Shown piece by piece: positions 27,507 to 35,967 of a stretch of DNA of 64,000 nucleotides. Each line of letters starts with the position of its first letter. Position 1 is the first letter of the stretch. The translations under genes were made by a program, and so were the position numbers. Under the pieces are notes generated by a model. That model was not told the DNA's origin. It made no database searches and was given only the letters and a program-made list of their open reading frames with translations. The stretch is from Tepidibacter sp. Its GTDB lineage: Bacteria > Bacillota > Clostridia > Peptostreptococcales > Peptostreptococcaceae. The stretch is taken from positions 81,928 through 145,927 of the forward strand of contig NZ_JAOASI010000046.1 of the NCBI RefSeq assembly GCF_025210165.1, read 5' to 3'.

Positions 27507-27594
27507 CACTTCCCTACGCTGGCATTATCCAGATCAGGTTAAGGGTCAAAGACTTATGGGTCTTAATCTCAGCTGGCCTACCAGCACCCCTAGC
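27507..27594 (-). promoter_or_regulatory. TPP riboswitch (THI box)
   Basis: Read on the minus strand: GGGGTGCTGGTAGGCCAGCTGAGA, later ACCCTTAACCTGATCTGGATAATGCCAGCGTAGGGAAG (quoted in part: CTGAGA, CCTGATCTGG, TAATGCCAGCGTAGGGAA). These are the invariant pyrimidine-sensing and pyrophosphate-sensing segments of the class. It controls the six-gene thiamine operon by transcription termination. Confidence 0.97.
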
Positions 27595-27615
27595 AAAACT
27601 ATTTAATTTAGGTTC

Positions 27616-27644
27616 ATAATAACACATTAATGAATATTGTTCAA
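27616..27644 (-). promoter_or_regulatory. Promoter of the thiamine operon
   Basis: Minus strand TTGAAC, 17 bp, TATTAT, just ahead of the TPP riboswitch. Confidence 0.7.
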
Positions 27645-27740
27645 CAATATAATTGAGAAAGTTTAGAATTCATAGTGGAAGTATAAAATTTCTATATAAG
27701 GGAAAAATAATATAAAAAAGCAGGTTAAAGGAGGGGTTGT

Positions 27741-28388
27741 ATGAGAATTCCAAAGCATATAGGGGTAATCCCTGATGGAAACAGAAGATGGGCTAGTAAC
27801 AATGGAATGACTAAAGAAATGGGATATGATAAAGGGCTAGATCCTGGGATTGAACTATTTAGAACGTGTAAAAAAATGGGAGTAGAAGAAATAACATACT
27901 ATGGGTTCACAGTGGACAATACAAAAAGACCGTCTATTCAAACTAAAGCATTTACAAAAGCTTGTGTAGATGCTGTAAAGATGCTTGAAAATGAAGATGC
28001 TTCTTTGCTAGTTGTAGGAAATCATAAATCACCAATGTTTCCAGAGGAGTTAAAAGAATATACGACAAGAAAAAATTTTGGAAAGGCAGATATGAAGGTT
28101 AATTTTTTAGTTAATTATGGATGGAACTGGGATCTTGGAAATTTAAAATTTGATGAAACTACTACGAATAGGAATAAAATAATAGAAAATATAAATTCAA
28201 AAGATATATCAAGACTTGACCTTATAATAAGATGGGGTGGTAGAAGAAGACTTAGTGGATTCTTACCAGTTCAATCAATATATGCAGATTTTTATATAGT
28301 TGATGATTATTGGCCTGATTTTAAAGAAGAACATATACATGAAGCTCTAAATTGGTATGAAACTCAAGATGTAACTCTTGGAGGTTAA
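27741..28388 (+). CDS. Undecaprenyl diphosphate synthase-family cis-prenyltransferase
   Basis: 215 aa, shorter than typical UppS (~250). Motifs: HIGVIPDGNRRWA (normally HIAIIMDGNGRWA; the catalytic Asp is kept), a central variable region, and the C-terminal IIRWGGRRRLSGFLPVQSIYADFYIVDDYWPDF. These show a functional-looking isoprenyl transferase. Because the residues around the active site deviate and the gene stands alone, it may be a paralogue making a different chain rather than the housekeeping enzyme. SD AAAGGAGGGG. Confidence 0.8.
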   Translation: MRIPKHIGVIPDGNRRWASNNGMTKEMGYDKGLDPGIELFRTCKKMGVEEITYYGFTVDNTKRPSIQTKAFTKACVDAVKMLENEDASLLVVGNHKSPMFPEELKEYTTRKNFGKADMKVNFLVNYGWNWDLGNLKFDETTTNRNKIIENINSKDISRLDLIIRWGGRRRLSGFLPVQSIYADFYIVDDYWPDFKEEHIHEALNWYETQDVTLGG

Positions 28389-28390
28389 AG

Positions 28391-28427
28391 AAGTGGTGTA
28401 CGATTAAATGTACACCACTTTTGTTTT
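28391..28427 (+). terminator. Terminator after the prenyltransferase gene
   Basis: AAGTGGTGTAC / GTACACCACTT perfect 11-bp stem, tail TTGTTTTT. Confidence 0.9.
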
Positions 28428-28519
28428 TAAAAAGCTAGAATTTAAAATAAAATCAGAATATAACGAAAACTTGAAAAATTCCAAATAACTTATACTGTGT
28501 GTATTTGCATGTATTTTTT

Positions 28520-28528
28520 TGATATAAT
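28520..28528 (+). promoter_or_regulatory. Extended -10 promoter element for the TIGR00300-type gene
   Basis: TGATATAAT (TG-n-TATAAT); no good -35 at 17 bp. Confidence 0.4.
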
Positions 28529-28587
28529 ATGTAAGGGTTTTAAAATTTTATAAAATTAGGACAATACAATCCACGGAGGTATTATAA

Positions 28588-29676
28588 ATGAGCTTTAAAT
28601 TACCAAAATACATAGAACCGAATTTTGAACAAGAATTTTTAACGAATGCACCAAATGTTACAACTATAGAAGTTCTTAAAGATGGTGTTGCACCAGATAA
28701 TTATCATGGGACTACAATATACCCTGAATATTTAAAAATAGATGGGAAATGGATTTTAGCTAAAGAAAGTAGAATGGACTGTGTAATGACTGTAACTGAA
28801 GATAATGATGTTGCAGTAAAAGAGTTTAGAAACCTACACGCTGGAGATAAGGTTATAGTTGGAAGAACTGAAGATGCTAGTGAAGGAATTTACGTATATA
28901 CTGGCGGTTTTAATTCAGAAGAAGAAGAGGAAGAGACTTTTGCATTTAGAGCTGGAAGATCTAGAGAAACTGCATATTCTAAGGATTATGATGATTTATA
29001 TGATGCTTTAAAATATGAAAAAGAAAATGGATACATAGTTTGGGTATTAGGACCAGCTGCAGTATTTGATAAAGATTCAAGAGAGGCTATGCAAGCTTTA
29101 ATAGAGAATGGATATGCTCACGCATTATTAGGTGGAAATGCAGTAGCTACACATGATTTAGAAGCTGCGACTATAGGAACTGCTTTAGGACAAGATATAT
29201 ATACTCAGAAATCTATGAAGGATGGACACTACAACCACTTAGATTTATTAAATAAAGCTAGAAGAGCAGGATCTATAGAAAAGCTAATAGAAGAAGAAAA
29301 TATAGATAATGGACTTATATACGCTTGTGTTAAAAATAATGTACCTATAGTACTTGGAGGGTCTATAAGAGATGATGGACCTCTTCCTATAGTTATAAGT
29401 GATGTTTATCAAGCTCAAAATGAGATGAGAAAACATACTAGAAAAGCTACGACTGTTATATGTCTTGCAACTCAACTTCACTCAATAGCAACAGGAAATA
29501 TGACGCCATCTTATACAGTTGTAAATGGAGAAGTAAGACCTGTATACATATATAGTGTTGATGTTTCTGAATTTGCAGTTAACAAGCTAAGAGATAGAGG
29601 TACTTTAGAGGTTAGTACTATAGTTACTAATGTTCAAGATTTCTTAGTTAATTTAAAAAACAATTTAACTGAATAG
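28588..29676 (+). CDS. TIGR00300-type protein (ornithine cyclodeaminase/LOR-SDH conserved domain)
   Basis: 362 aa, cytoplasmic. The C-terminal two thirds carry ALLGGNAVATHDLEAA, YNHLDLLNKARRAGSIEKLI, VPIVLGGSIRDDGPLPIVISDVYQAQ and ATQLHSIATGNM. These match my memory of the nucleotide-binding domain shared by archaeal-type ornithine cyclodeaminases and the plant LOR/SDH protein. An acidic Glu run (about 111-117) links it to an N-terminal domain. Enzyme activity on ornithine is plausible for a Stickland-type anaerobe but is inference. Preceded by GGAGG and flanked by terminators, so monocistronic. Confidence 0.65.
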   Translation: MSFKLPKYIEPNFEQEFLTNAPNVTTIEVLKDGVAPDNYHGTTIYPEYLKIDGKWILAKESRMDCVMTVTEDNDVAVKEFRNLHAGDKVIVGRTEDASEGIYVYTGGFNSEEEEEETFAFRAGRSRETAYSKDYDDLYDALKYEKENGYIVWVLGPAAVFDKDSREAMQALIENGYAHALLGGNAVATHDLEAATIGTALGQDIYTQKSMKDGHYNHLDLLNKARRAGSIEKLIEEENIDNGLIYACVKNNVPIVLGGSIRDDGPLPIVISDVYQAQNEMRKHTRKATTVICLATQLHSIATGNMTPSYTVVNGEVRPVYIYSVDVSEFAVNKLRDRGTLEVSTIVTNVQDFLVNLKNNLTE

Positions 29677-29683
29677 ATATATC

Positions 29684-29716
29684 AAAAACCGATAATTTTT
29701 CAACTATCGGTTTTTC
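29684..29716. terminator. Bidirectional terminator between convergent genes
   Basis: AAAAACCGATA / TATCGGTTTTT; overlaps the stop of the minus-strand CDF gene. Confidence 0.9.
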
Positions 29717-30584
29717 TATTATCACAGGGTTCAATGTGTATTATTACTTCTTTAACTCCATTAAATTCCAGTATAATCATATCTTCTATATAATGAGATA
29801 GAAGATGGGTACTTTCAAGAGTGAGGAATTTATCTACACCTATAGTAAGGTCTACTCTTATTCGGTTTTCTTTTCCGTGCGTTCGTATATTATTGCAATA
29901 TAGAACCTTATCAATTTTTATAACAAAGTCATGTATGTGATTAGCATCAATCATAGCACCATCACACAGTACTTTTATTGCAGGAATTAATATTTCAAAA
30001 GATGCCTTTATTATAAGCATAGATATTATGAAAGAAATTATTATATCTAGTATTATAAATCCCATTTTTATAGTAAATAAACTCACTAAAACTGATATAG
30101 ATACATATATATCACTTTGTGTATGAACAGAATCAGAGATTAATATTTCACTTTTAAGTTCTTTTCCTTTTTTTGATTCATAGACTGAAACAAAAAAATT
30201 AATTATTAATGTAAGTATCATTATTATGAAATTATATATATTAATATTAGGTAGAGTTGGATTTAATAATTTATTATACGAATTTGTTATTATTTTAAGC
30301 GACATTGAAAATAATAACAAAGATATAAAAATAGATGCTAGAGTTTCAAATTTTTCATGACCATAGGGATGAGTATCATCGGGTGGTTTAGAAGAAATAT
30401 ATATAGCGAGTATTCCTATGACATTAGATAAGCTATCCCCCAAGGAATGAATACCATCTGCAATCATACTCGATACATTAGTGTAATAGCCGTAAAAAAC
30501 TTTAGAAAAAGCTACGATTAGATTTAGTATTAATATGAATATCAATGTTTTTTTTACATTATTATAGTAATTATCATAAGACAA
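29700..30584 (-). CDS. Cation diffusion facilitator family transporter
   Basis: 294 aa inner-membrane metal/proton antiporter. About six hydrophobic segments; metal-site motif MIADGIHSLGDSLSN in TM2 and DSVHTQSDIYVS in TM5 give the HxxxD pairs typical of Zn/Fe/Mn exporters; a C-terminal cytoplasmic ferredoxin-like domain ends in VIIHIEPC. Start TTG at 30584 lies 6 nt after GGGGTG; the GTG at 30593 overlaps that SD. A 14-bp-arm inverted repeat upstream may be its operator. Metal not determined. Confidence 0.9.
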   Translation of the reverse strand: MSYDNYYNNVKKTLIFILILNLIVAFSKVFYGYYTNVSSMIADGIHSLGDSLSNVIGILAIYISSKPPDDTHPYGHEKFETLASIFISLLLFSMSLKIITNSYNKLLNPTLPNINIYNFIIMILTLIINFFVSVYESKKGKELKSEILISDSVHTQSDIYVSISVLVSLFTIKMGFIILDIIISFIISMLIIKASFEILIPAIKVLCDGAMIDANHIHDFVIKIDKVLYCNNIRTHGKENRIRVDLTIGVDKFLTLESTHLLSHYIEDMIILEFNGVKEVIIHIEPCDNRKTDS

Positions 30585-30620
30585 ATTAATCACCCCTTTA
30601 ATAAAGTATTATAAAAATGC

Positions 30621-30654
30621 ATTATATTGATTGAAAATAGTCAATTAATATAAT
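30621..30654. promoter_or_regulatory. Inverted repeat between the CDF and Ktr genes, candidate operator
   Basis: ATTATATTGATTGA - AAATAG - TCAATTAATATAAT: 13 of 14 positions pair. It overlaps a TATAAT on the minus strand near the CDF start, suggesting a repressor site, perhaps metal-responsive. No T run, so not a terminator. Confidence 0.5.
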
Positions 30655-30793
30655 AAAATAATAGGTATTGTATTAGGATACAGAGAAGAACTTGATATTT
30701 TATGAATTAAGCTTAAATTTATATTGAACTTTATTAAATTAAAGTAAATAATATAAATAATGTATAGTTTGTCGATATGTATTAAAAATAAGA

Positions 30794-30821
30794 TTGACTA
30801 TTAGAATTAATAGTATATAAT
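30794..30821 (+). promoter_or_regulatory. Promoter of the ktrBA genes
   Basis: TTGACT, 16 bp, TATAAT, about 65 bp before the SD. No c-di-AMP (ydaO-type) riboswitch is visible in the leader. Confidence 0.65.
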
Positions 30822-30886
30822 CTACAGTGTTTGTATTAATTATGAAATTATTACAGTATATTCTTATTACATAAAGAGGTGAAAAA

Positions 30887-32236
30887 ATGTTAGGTAAATA
30901 TATTCGAAAGAAGAATAGATTATCTCCAGCTCAAATAATGGTTATAGGGTTTGCAATGATAATATTAATAGGAGCTATACTTTTAAATACTCCTATGGCA
31001 ACCAACAGTGGTGAACAAGTAGGTTTTATAAATGCTTTATTTACGTCTACATCAGCTGTTTGTGTTACGGGTCTTGTTGTTGTTGATACAGGAACTTATT
31101 GGACTTTATTTGGGAAAATAGTTATTATAACTTTAATTCAAGTTGGTGGACTTGGATTTATGAGTATGGCTACATTGTTTGCTATACTAGTTAGAAAGAA
31201 AATATATCTACACCAAAGGCTTTTGATACAAGAAGCATTGAATCAATATGATTTGTCTGGGCTTGTAAGACTTACAAGACATATATTGATAGGAACTTTT
31301 ATAATAGAGGGTGTAGGAGCTATAATATTATCTAGTGTATTTATTCCTCAAATGGGATTTGTAAAAGGAGTAGGTTATGGAGTTTTTCACGCTATATCAG
31401 CCTTTTGTAATGCTGGATTTGATTTGATGGGAGGTTTTTCATCTCTTACATCATACGTAGACAACATTACTGTCAATATAGTTATAATGCTACTTATAAT
31501 ACTAGGTGGATTAGGATTCCCTGTTATACTTGATATTATAAAGAAGAGAAAATTCTCAAAGCTTAATCTTCATTCTAAAATGGTAATATCTATGAGTTCT
31601 TTTTTAATATTATTTGGATTTGTGTTATTTTTCGCAATTGAGTACAGTAATCCTGATACTTTAGGTGCTCTTTCTTTTGAAGGTAAGGTTTTAGCATCTC
31701 TTTTTCAATCTGTAACTACAAGAACAGCTGGATTTAATACTATAGATCTTGCGGCTATGAAGGATAGTTCAAAGTTTTTAACTGTTATATTAATGTTTAT
31801 AGGAGGATCTCCTGGATCAACTGCAGGAGGGATAAAAACTACTACTATAGGAGTATTATTTCTGTCTGTAGCAGCTTTTATAAGAGGTAAAGATGATGTT
31901 GAAGCATTTGGAAGAAGAATATCTTATACTGTTGTAAATAAGTCTTTGGGGGTTATTGCTATAGGACTTGGTATTGTTATAGTTTTAACTATGAGCCTGA
32001 GTTTGACTGATACGAATTTTCAATTTATTCATATATTATTTGAAGCTGTTTCTGCTTATGGAACTGTAGGACTTAGTATTTTTGGAAGTCCTAACTTAAC
32101 TACTATTGGTAAAATATTGATAGCTTTATCTATGTTTGCAGGAAGAGTAGGAGCTTTAACTATATTATTTGCTATTTCAAATAAAAAGAAAAAAAATGTT
32201 ATAAGATATCCAGAAGAAAAAGTAATCGTGGGATAG
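30887..32236 (+). CDS. ktrB: TrkH/KtrB-family potassium uptake channel subunit
   Basis: 449 aa membrane protein with four repeated M1-P-M2 units; filter-region segments include TSTSAVCVTGLVVVDTG, ISAFCNAGFDL, SVTTRTAGFNT and VSAYGTVGLS, each with the key Gly. Length and lack of an extra N-terminal pair fit KtrB rather than TrkH. Works with the RCK protein encoded next. Confidence 0.93.
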   Translation: MLGKYIRKKNRLSPAQIMVIGFAMIILIGAILLNTPMATNSGEQVGFINALFTSTSAVCVTGLVVVDTGTYWTLFGKIVIITLIQVGGLGFMSMATLFAILVRKKIYLHQRLLIQEALNQYDLSGLVRLTRHILIGTFIIEGVGAIILSSVFIPQMGFVKGVGYGVFHAISAFCNAGFDLMGGFSSLTSYVDNITVNIVIMLLIILGGLGFPVILDIIKKRKFSKLNLHSKMVISMSSFLILFGFVLFFAIEYSNPDTLGALSFEGKVLASLFQSVTTRTAGFNTIDLAAMKDSSKFLTVILMFIGGSPGSTAGGIKTTTIGVLFLSVAAFIRGKDDVEAFGRRISYTVVNKSLGVIAIGLGIVIVLTMSLSLTDTNFQFIHILFEAVSAYGTVGLSIFGSPNLTTIGKILIALSMFAGRVGALTILFAISNKKKKNVIRYPEEKVIVG

Positions 32237-32251
32237 AGAGGAGTTTTGTTT

Positions 32252-32905
32252 ATGAAGCAATATGTAGTAATTGGGTGTGGAAGATTTGGTACTTCTGTAG
32301 CTACAACATTATATCTTTTAGGACATGAGGTTATGGCTGTAGATAAAAATTATGATATTGTACAAGATATAGCTGATAAGGTAACTCATGCAGTTCAAGC
32401 AGATGCTATTGATGAAAATACTATGAGATCTTTAGGCATTAGAAATTTTGATATTGCAGTTATAAGTATAGGGTCTGATGTTCAAGCATCTACAATGGCT
32501 ACACTAATAGCTAAGGAATTAGGTGTGAAATATGTAATTTGTAAGGCACAAAATGAACTTCAAGCTAAAGTACTTTATAAAATAGGAGCAGATAGAGTAG
32601 TGTTTCCTGAAAGAGATATGGGAGTTAGGGTTGCACACAATTTGGTGTCTGAGAATGTTTTAGACCATATAGAACTTGATCCTCACTATTCTATAGTTGA
32701 GATAGTAACTCCTAGTGATTGGATAGGTAAGAGTCTTATGGAATTAGACTTAAGAGCTAAATATGGAATAAATGTTATGGCTGTAAAGCATAATAAAGAG
32801 ATAGATATATCTCCAGCTCCTAATGCTAAGTTCCAAAAAGGAGATATATTGGTTGTTATAGGTGAAAATACTAAAATAAACAAAATAAGTAAAGAGGATA
32901 GATAA
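32252..32905 (+). CDS. ktrA: KtrA-type potassium uptake regulator (RCK domains)
   Basis: 217 aa cytoplasmic ring-forming gate. RCK_N Rossmann start YVVIGCGRFGTSVATTL binds ATP/ADP; RCK_C from about residue 140 is the site where c-di-AMP acts in relatives. ATG at 32252 is used (AGAGGAG 8 nt upstream). 15 bp after ktrB, clearly co-transcribed. Confidence 0.93.
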   Translation: MKQYVVIGCGRFGTSVATTLYLLGHEVMAVDKNYDIVQDIADKVTHAVQADAIDENTMRSLGIRNFDIAVISIGSDVQASTMATLIAKELGVKYVICKAQNELQAKVLYKIGADRVVFPERDMGVRVAHNLVSENVLDHIELDPHYSIVEIVTPSDWIGKSLMELDLRAKYGINVMAVKHNKEIDISPAPNAKFQKGDILVVIGENTKINKISKEDR

Positions 32906-32907
32906 TA

Positions 32908-33708
32908 ATGATTGTAGAAATAACTAGCAAAGACAATGAAAGAATAAAGTATACCAAATCTTTACTTAAATCAAAAAAGAGAAGTCAAGAAAAAAGATTT
33001 ATAATAGAAGGATATAGAATAGTAAAGCAGGCTATAGACTGTAGTGCAACTATTGACTATATTGTTTATAGTGATGAATCTTTAAATAAAGATGAACATA
33101 AGGAATTTATAAAAGGTTTAGAAATTGATAATTATAAAATTTACAAAACAACTGATAAGCTTTTTAAAGAATTATGTGATACAGAAAAGCCACAAGGGAT
33201 AATAGCTGTAGTTGAATCTAAAGAATATTCCTTGGATGATTCTTTAAGGCAAGAAACAGATTTTATAGTGGTACTGGATAGAATACAAGACCCGGGTAAT
33301 ATGGGAACTATAATAAGAACGGCAGATGCAGCTGGAGCGCATTCAATAATTTTATTAAAAGGTTGTGTGGATATATATAATCCTAAGGTTATAAGATCTA
33401 CTATGGGTTCAATATTTAATATGAATATTGTAGGTTGTACTGATGAAGCTTTCGATATTATAAAGAATAAAGGATTTAATATAGTTTCTAGTTATTTAAA
33501 TACGAATAATTATTATAATAGTGTTGATTATGGGGATAAGGTAGCTTTGGTTATAGGTAATGAGGGTAATGGTATAAAGGATGAAATAATAGATAAGTCT
33601 GATTTACTGGTTAAGATACCTATATACGGAAAGGCTGAGTCGCTAAATGCTGCTATGGCTTCTGGAATACTAATGTATGAGATAAAGAATAAACTATCAT
33701 CTAAATAA
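32908..33708 (+). CDS. TrmH-family (SpoU) RNA 2'-O-methyltransferase
   Basis: 266 aa. N-terminal substrate-binding domain (ITSKDNERIKYTKSLLKSKKRSQEKRF) of the L30e type, then the SPOUT knot: motif 1 LDRIQDPGNMGTIIRTADAAG, motif 2 ALVIGNEGNGI, motif 3 IPIYGKAESLNAAMASGI. Modifies rRNA or tRNA ribose; the exact target is not readable. Two bp after ktrA, in the same transcript. Confidence 0.92.
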   Translation: MIVEITSKDNERIKYTKSLLKSKKRSQEKRFIIEGYRIVKQAIDCSATIDYIVYSDESLNKDEHKEFIKGLEIDNYKIYKTTDKLFKELCDTEKPQGIIAVVESKEYSLDDSLRQETDFIVVLDRIQDPGNMGTIIRTADAAGAHSIILLKGCVDIYNPKVIRSTMGSIFNMNIVGCTDEAFDIIKNKGFNIVSSYLNTNNYYNSVDYGDKVALVIGNEGNGIKDEIIDKSDLLVKIPIYGKAESLNAAMASGILMYEIKNKLSSK

Positions 33709-33724
33709 AGGAAGGCGAATAGAC

Positions 33725-34519
33725 ATGGATGAGATTAAAAATAATAAGGTAAGATTTTTTGAAAGATTTAAAAGAAGTATAGTTGATATACCATCTTACA
33801 ATTTTTTTGTAAAAGAATCTTTAGGAAAAGCAATATTGTATTTGTTTTTGCTTTCTTTAATGGTTGGAGCTATAACTTCATCAGTAATGTCATATAAATT
33901 TAAAAATTCTTTTGAGCGTGAAGCAAAAAGTTTTATCATTCAAGTTCCAGATTTCAAATTTGAAGATGGAGAGTTAAATGCAGAAGGTGATATGCCAGTT
34001 AAAATTAATGATTATACTTTAATTGATACTACAGGAAAAACAGATGAAAGTGTACTTGATTCTTATAAGCAAGGTATATTAATTCTTAAAAATAAAGTTG
34101 TAATTAAAAAAAGTATGATTGAAAAAAGAGAATTTGATTTTAGTTCTATAGAAAATATAGAGTTTGATAAGCAAGAGGTTATAAAATACATTCCCAAGAT
34201 TAATATGTGGATAAGTATAGCTATAATTGTATTTGGAATAATATTTATAACACTTTGGATATGGTTATCAACTATGTTCAAAGCATTAATCTTAGGTATT
34301 GCTGGAATTATAGTTAGTAAGGTTCAGAATATGGATATTCAATTTGGGGATATATACAAGATATGTATATATGCATTTACATTACCTATAGTTGTAGACC
34401 ATCTTATACTTGATTATGTACCTGTTTTTATACCGTATTTTAATCTTGTGTATTTTATTGTTGCTGGGATTTATATGTATAATGCTATGGGTAGCTATAA
34501 AATGGAAATTCAAGAATAA
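33725..34519 (+). CDS. DUF1189 family membrane protein
   Basis: 264 aa. One N-terminal TM (ILYLFLLSLMVGAITSSVMSY), an extracytoplasmic domain of ~110 residues, then three to four TMs. Opening RFFERFKRSIVDIPSYNFFVKESLGKAI resembles DUF1189 proteins, found in Firmicutes and linked in some to cell-envelope or maltodextrin loci. Role unknown. Last gene of the ktr transcript. Confidence 0.75.
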   Translation: MDEIKNNKVRFFERFKRSIVDIPSYNFFVKESLGKAILYLFLLSLMVGAITSSVMSYKFKNSFEREAKSFIIQVPDFKFEDGELNAEGDMPVKINDYTLIDTTGKTDESVLDSYKQGILILKNKVVIKKSMIEKREFDFSSIENIEFDKQEVIKYIPKINMWISIAIIVFGIIFITLWIWLSTMFKALILGIAGIIVSKVQNMDIQFGDIYKICIYAFTLPIVVDHLILDYVPVFIPYFNLVYFIVAGIYMYNAMGSYKMEIQE

Positions 34520-34522
34520 AAG

Positions 34523-34559
34523 AAAAATCATCTATTCTTCTAAAGGGTAGGTGATTTTT
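34523..34559 (+). terminator. Terminator after the DUF1189 gene
   Basis: AAAAATCA / TGATTTTT ends with inner CTA/TAG pairs. Confidence 0.75.
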
Positions 34560-34594
34560 GTGGTTTAAGATTCGAAATTTTGTGCTTTAGAACC

Positions 34595-34797
34595 AAAAAT
34601 AAACCTTATTAAAATACCGTTCATGCATTAAATATTTTTAATAAAACTAAGCATTACATCTTATTGAATATACTAAAAGTTCTAAACTCCCGTTGGTCAA
34701 ACAACGAACTTTCTTAACGTATATTCAAACGATGCAATACAAGTTTTATACAAAAATATTTAAATGATTCTCTAATATTTTAATAAGATTTATTTTT
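34595..34797 (+). repeat. Structured intergenic repeat, copy A (203 bp)
   Basis: Long imperfect hairpin. Outer arms (34595-34616 and 34776-34797) pair over 22 bp with one G-U. Inner stems include TTGAATATAC (34664-34673) with GTATATTCAA (34719-34728), AAAGTTC with GAACTTT, and CGTTG with CAACG at the tip. Unpaired conserved motifs are AAATACC near the left end, CTAAACTC near the tip, and ATTCTCTAA near the right end. No ORF and no target-site duplication seen. It follows a terminator and precedes a convergent gene. Confidence 0.9.
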
Positions 34798-34915
34798 TAG
34801 TATGGCTGTAAGTGATAGAAAGCATAAAAAATTTTATTCTTCTTTGTTATCATCTGAGTTATTTATCCAAGCAATTACTTTATAATTTAAAAAAACTAAT
34901 GCAATAAGAGATTCT
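34798..34915 (-). other. Possible decayed coding remnant
   Basis: Minus-strand frame ending TAA at 34836-34834 reads ESLIALVFLNYKVIAWINN and SDDNKEE, a hydrophobic stretch with an acidic tail. No start codon and a stop just upstream. It could be a broken end of a membrane protein or chance. Confidence 0.2.
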
Positions 34916-35188
34916 TTAATTGATAAGTTTTAACCAAAATACAGATAATATTATCCAAAGAATGCCTAGAATTCTATACATTATAATTTGATATTTTGTT
35001 AGGGCATAGGTTTTATTGTTAGATACAAAATTTATTAGATAAGTTGGGTTTATTGTGCATACACTCCAGTATATAATCATTAAATAGTAAAACATACTGT
35101 GATAAAATTTGTTATCACTTAGATACATACATAAAATTAATAATGATACAAATGAAATCTTGAATAGAATTTTAATTATTTTCTTCAT
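34916..35188 (-). CDS. Small hypothetical membrane protein (90 aa)
   Basis: Not recognised. Three hydrophobic segments: ILFKISFVSLLILCMYL near the N-terminus, FYYLMIIYWSVCTINPTYLI in the middle and IMYRILGILWIILSVFWLKL at the end. ATG follows AAGAGGTT at 6-7 nt. No neighbours on this strand. Confidence 0.55.
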   Translation of the reverse strand: MKKIIKILFKISFVSLLILCMYLSDNKFYHSMFYYLMIIYWSVCTINPTYLINFVSNNKTYALTKYQIIMYRILGILWIILSVFWLKLIN

Positions 35189-35318
35189 CGCAATAACCTC
35201 TTTTGTATATACTATGGTAGCATAAATACAATATATAAGAATTATAAATTGAATTTAATATGATATAATTGAGAATAAATAAGTAGTATATTATAGAAAT
35301 AACGAGGAGATGATATGT

Positions 35319-35711
35319 ATGTTAATGAGATTGATACTTTTGTTTACGTTAGTTCCATTAGTTGAATTGGCTATATTGTTCAGATTGAATGCTTATATAG
35401 GATTTTTTAGTACGATAGGGATTGTTATTTTTACAGGTGTTTTAGGAGCATATTTAGCAAAATCACAAGGAAGAGAGATTTTATTTAGAATAAGATATGA
35501 AATGAAGGATGGAAGAGTTCCTGGGGAGCAGTTGATTAATGGATTATGTGTGTTAGTAGGAGGGGCTATGCTTTTAACTCCTGGGATTTTAACGGATATA
35601 ACTGGTTTTAGTCTTGTTATACCTGTAACTAGAGAACTTATGAAGGGTTTTGTTAAAAAGAAACTAGAAAATATGGTTGATAAAGGGAAAATGGATATTC
35701 ATTTTAAATAG
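35319..35711 (+). CDS. fxsA: FxsA family membrane protein
   Basis: 130 aa. N-terminal segments LILLFTLVPLVELAILFRL and IGIVIFTGVLGAYLAKSQG, then QLINGLCVLVGGAMLLTPGILTDITGFSLVIPVTRELM, are the FxsA/YtzA pattern. In E. coli it suppresses phage T7 exclusion by F plasmid; its normal function is unknown. ATG at 35319 is used, 9 nt after GAGGAG; ATGs at 35310 and 35325 are alternatives. Confidence 0.9.
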   Translation: MLMRLILLFTLVPLVELAILFRLNAYIGFFSTIGIVIFTGVLGAYLAKSQGREILFRIRYEMKDGRVPGEQLINGLCVLVGGAMLLTPGILTDITGFSLVIPVTRELMKGFVKKKLENMVDKGKMDIHFK

Positions 35712-35830
35712 TAGATAAAAAATAGTATTTAATGTTATAATTAGTTTCGATTATGACAATGATTATATTAATAGAGAAATGGAAAAATCTATCACATCAA
35801 AACAGTTATTGAAAAGGAAAATGAGAAAGA

Positions 35831-35864
35831 GTTAGATTCTAAAGGTTTTAGAATCTAACTCTTT
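35831..35864 (+). terminator. Terminator in the fxsA to response-regulator gap
   Basis: AAAGAGTTAGATTCTAAA / TTTAGAATCTAACTCTTT, near-perfect, with a T-rich end. It could serve fxsA, about 120 bp upstream. The 35712-35830 stretch holds no credible gene. Confidence 0.8.
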
Positions 35865-35967
35865 TTCATTTCCAAGGAAATTATATAATTAATACAATTA
35901 TTTCTATTTATGAAAATAAATACATGATACAATTATATATATTGAATATACCTTATATAAAGGAGGG

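Noticed and set aside
30600..30886. c-di-AMP (ydaO) riboswitch before ktrB
   Set aside because: None of the conserved segments of that class are visible in the leader.
34595..34797. CRISPR or simple terminator explanation for the structured repeats
   Set aside because: The copies are dispersed, 199-236 bp long, multi-stem and lack T tails or regular spacers.
35779..35835. 18-codon ORF starting MEKSITSKQLLKRK
   Set aside because: Runs into the terminator stem, has no SD and no recognisable family.
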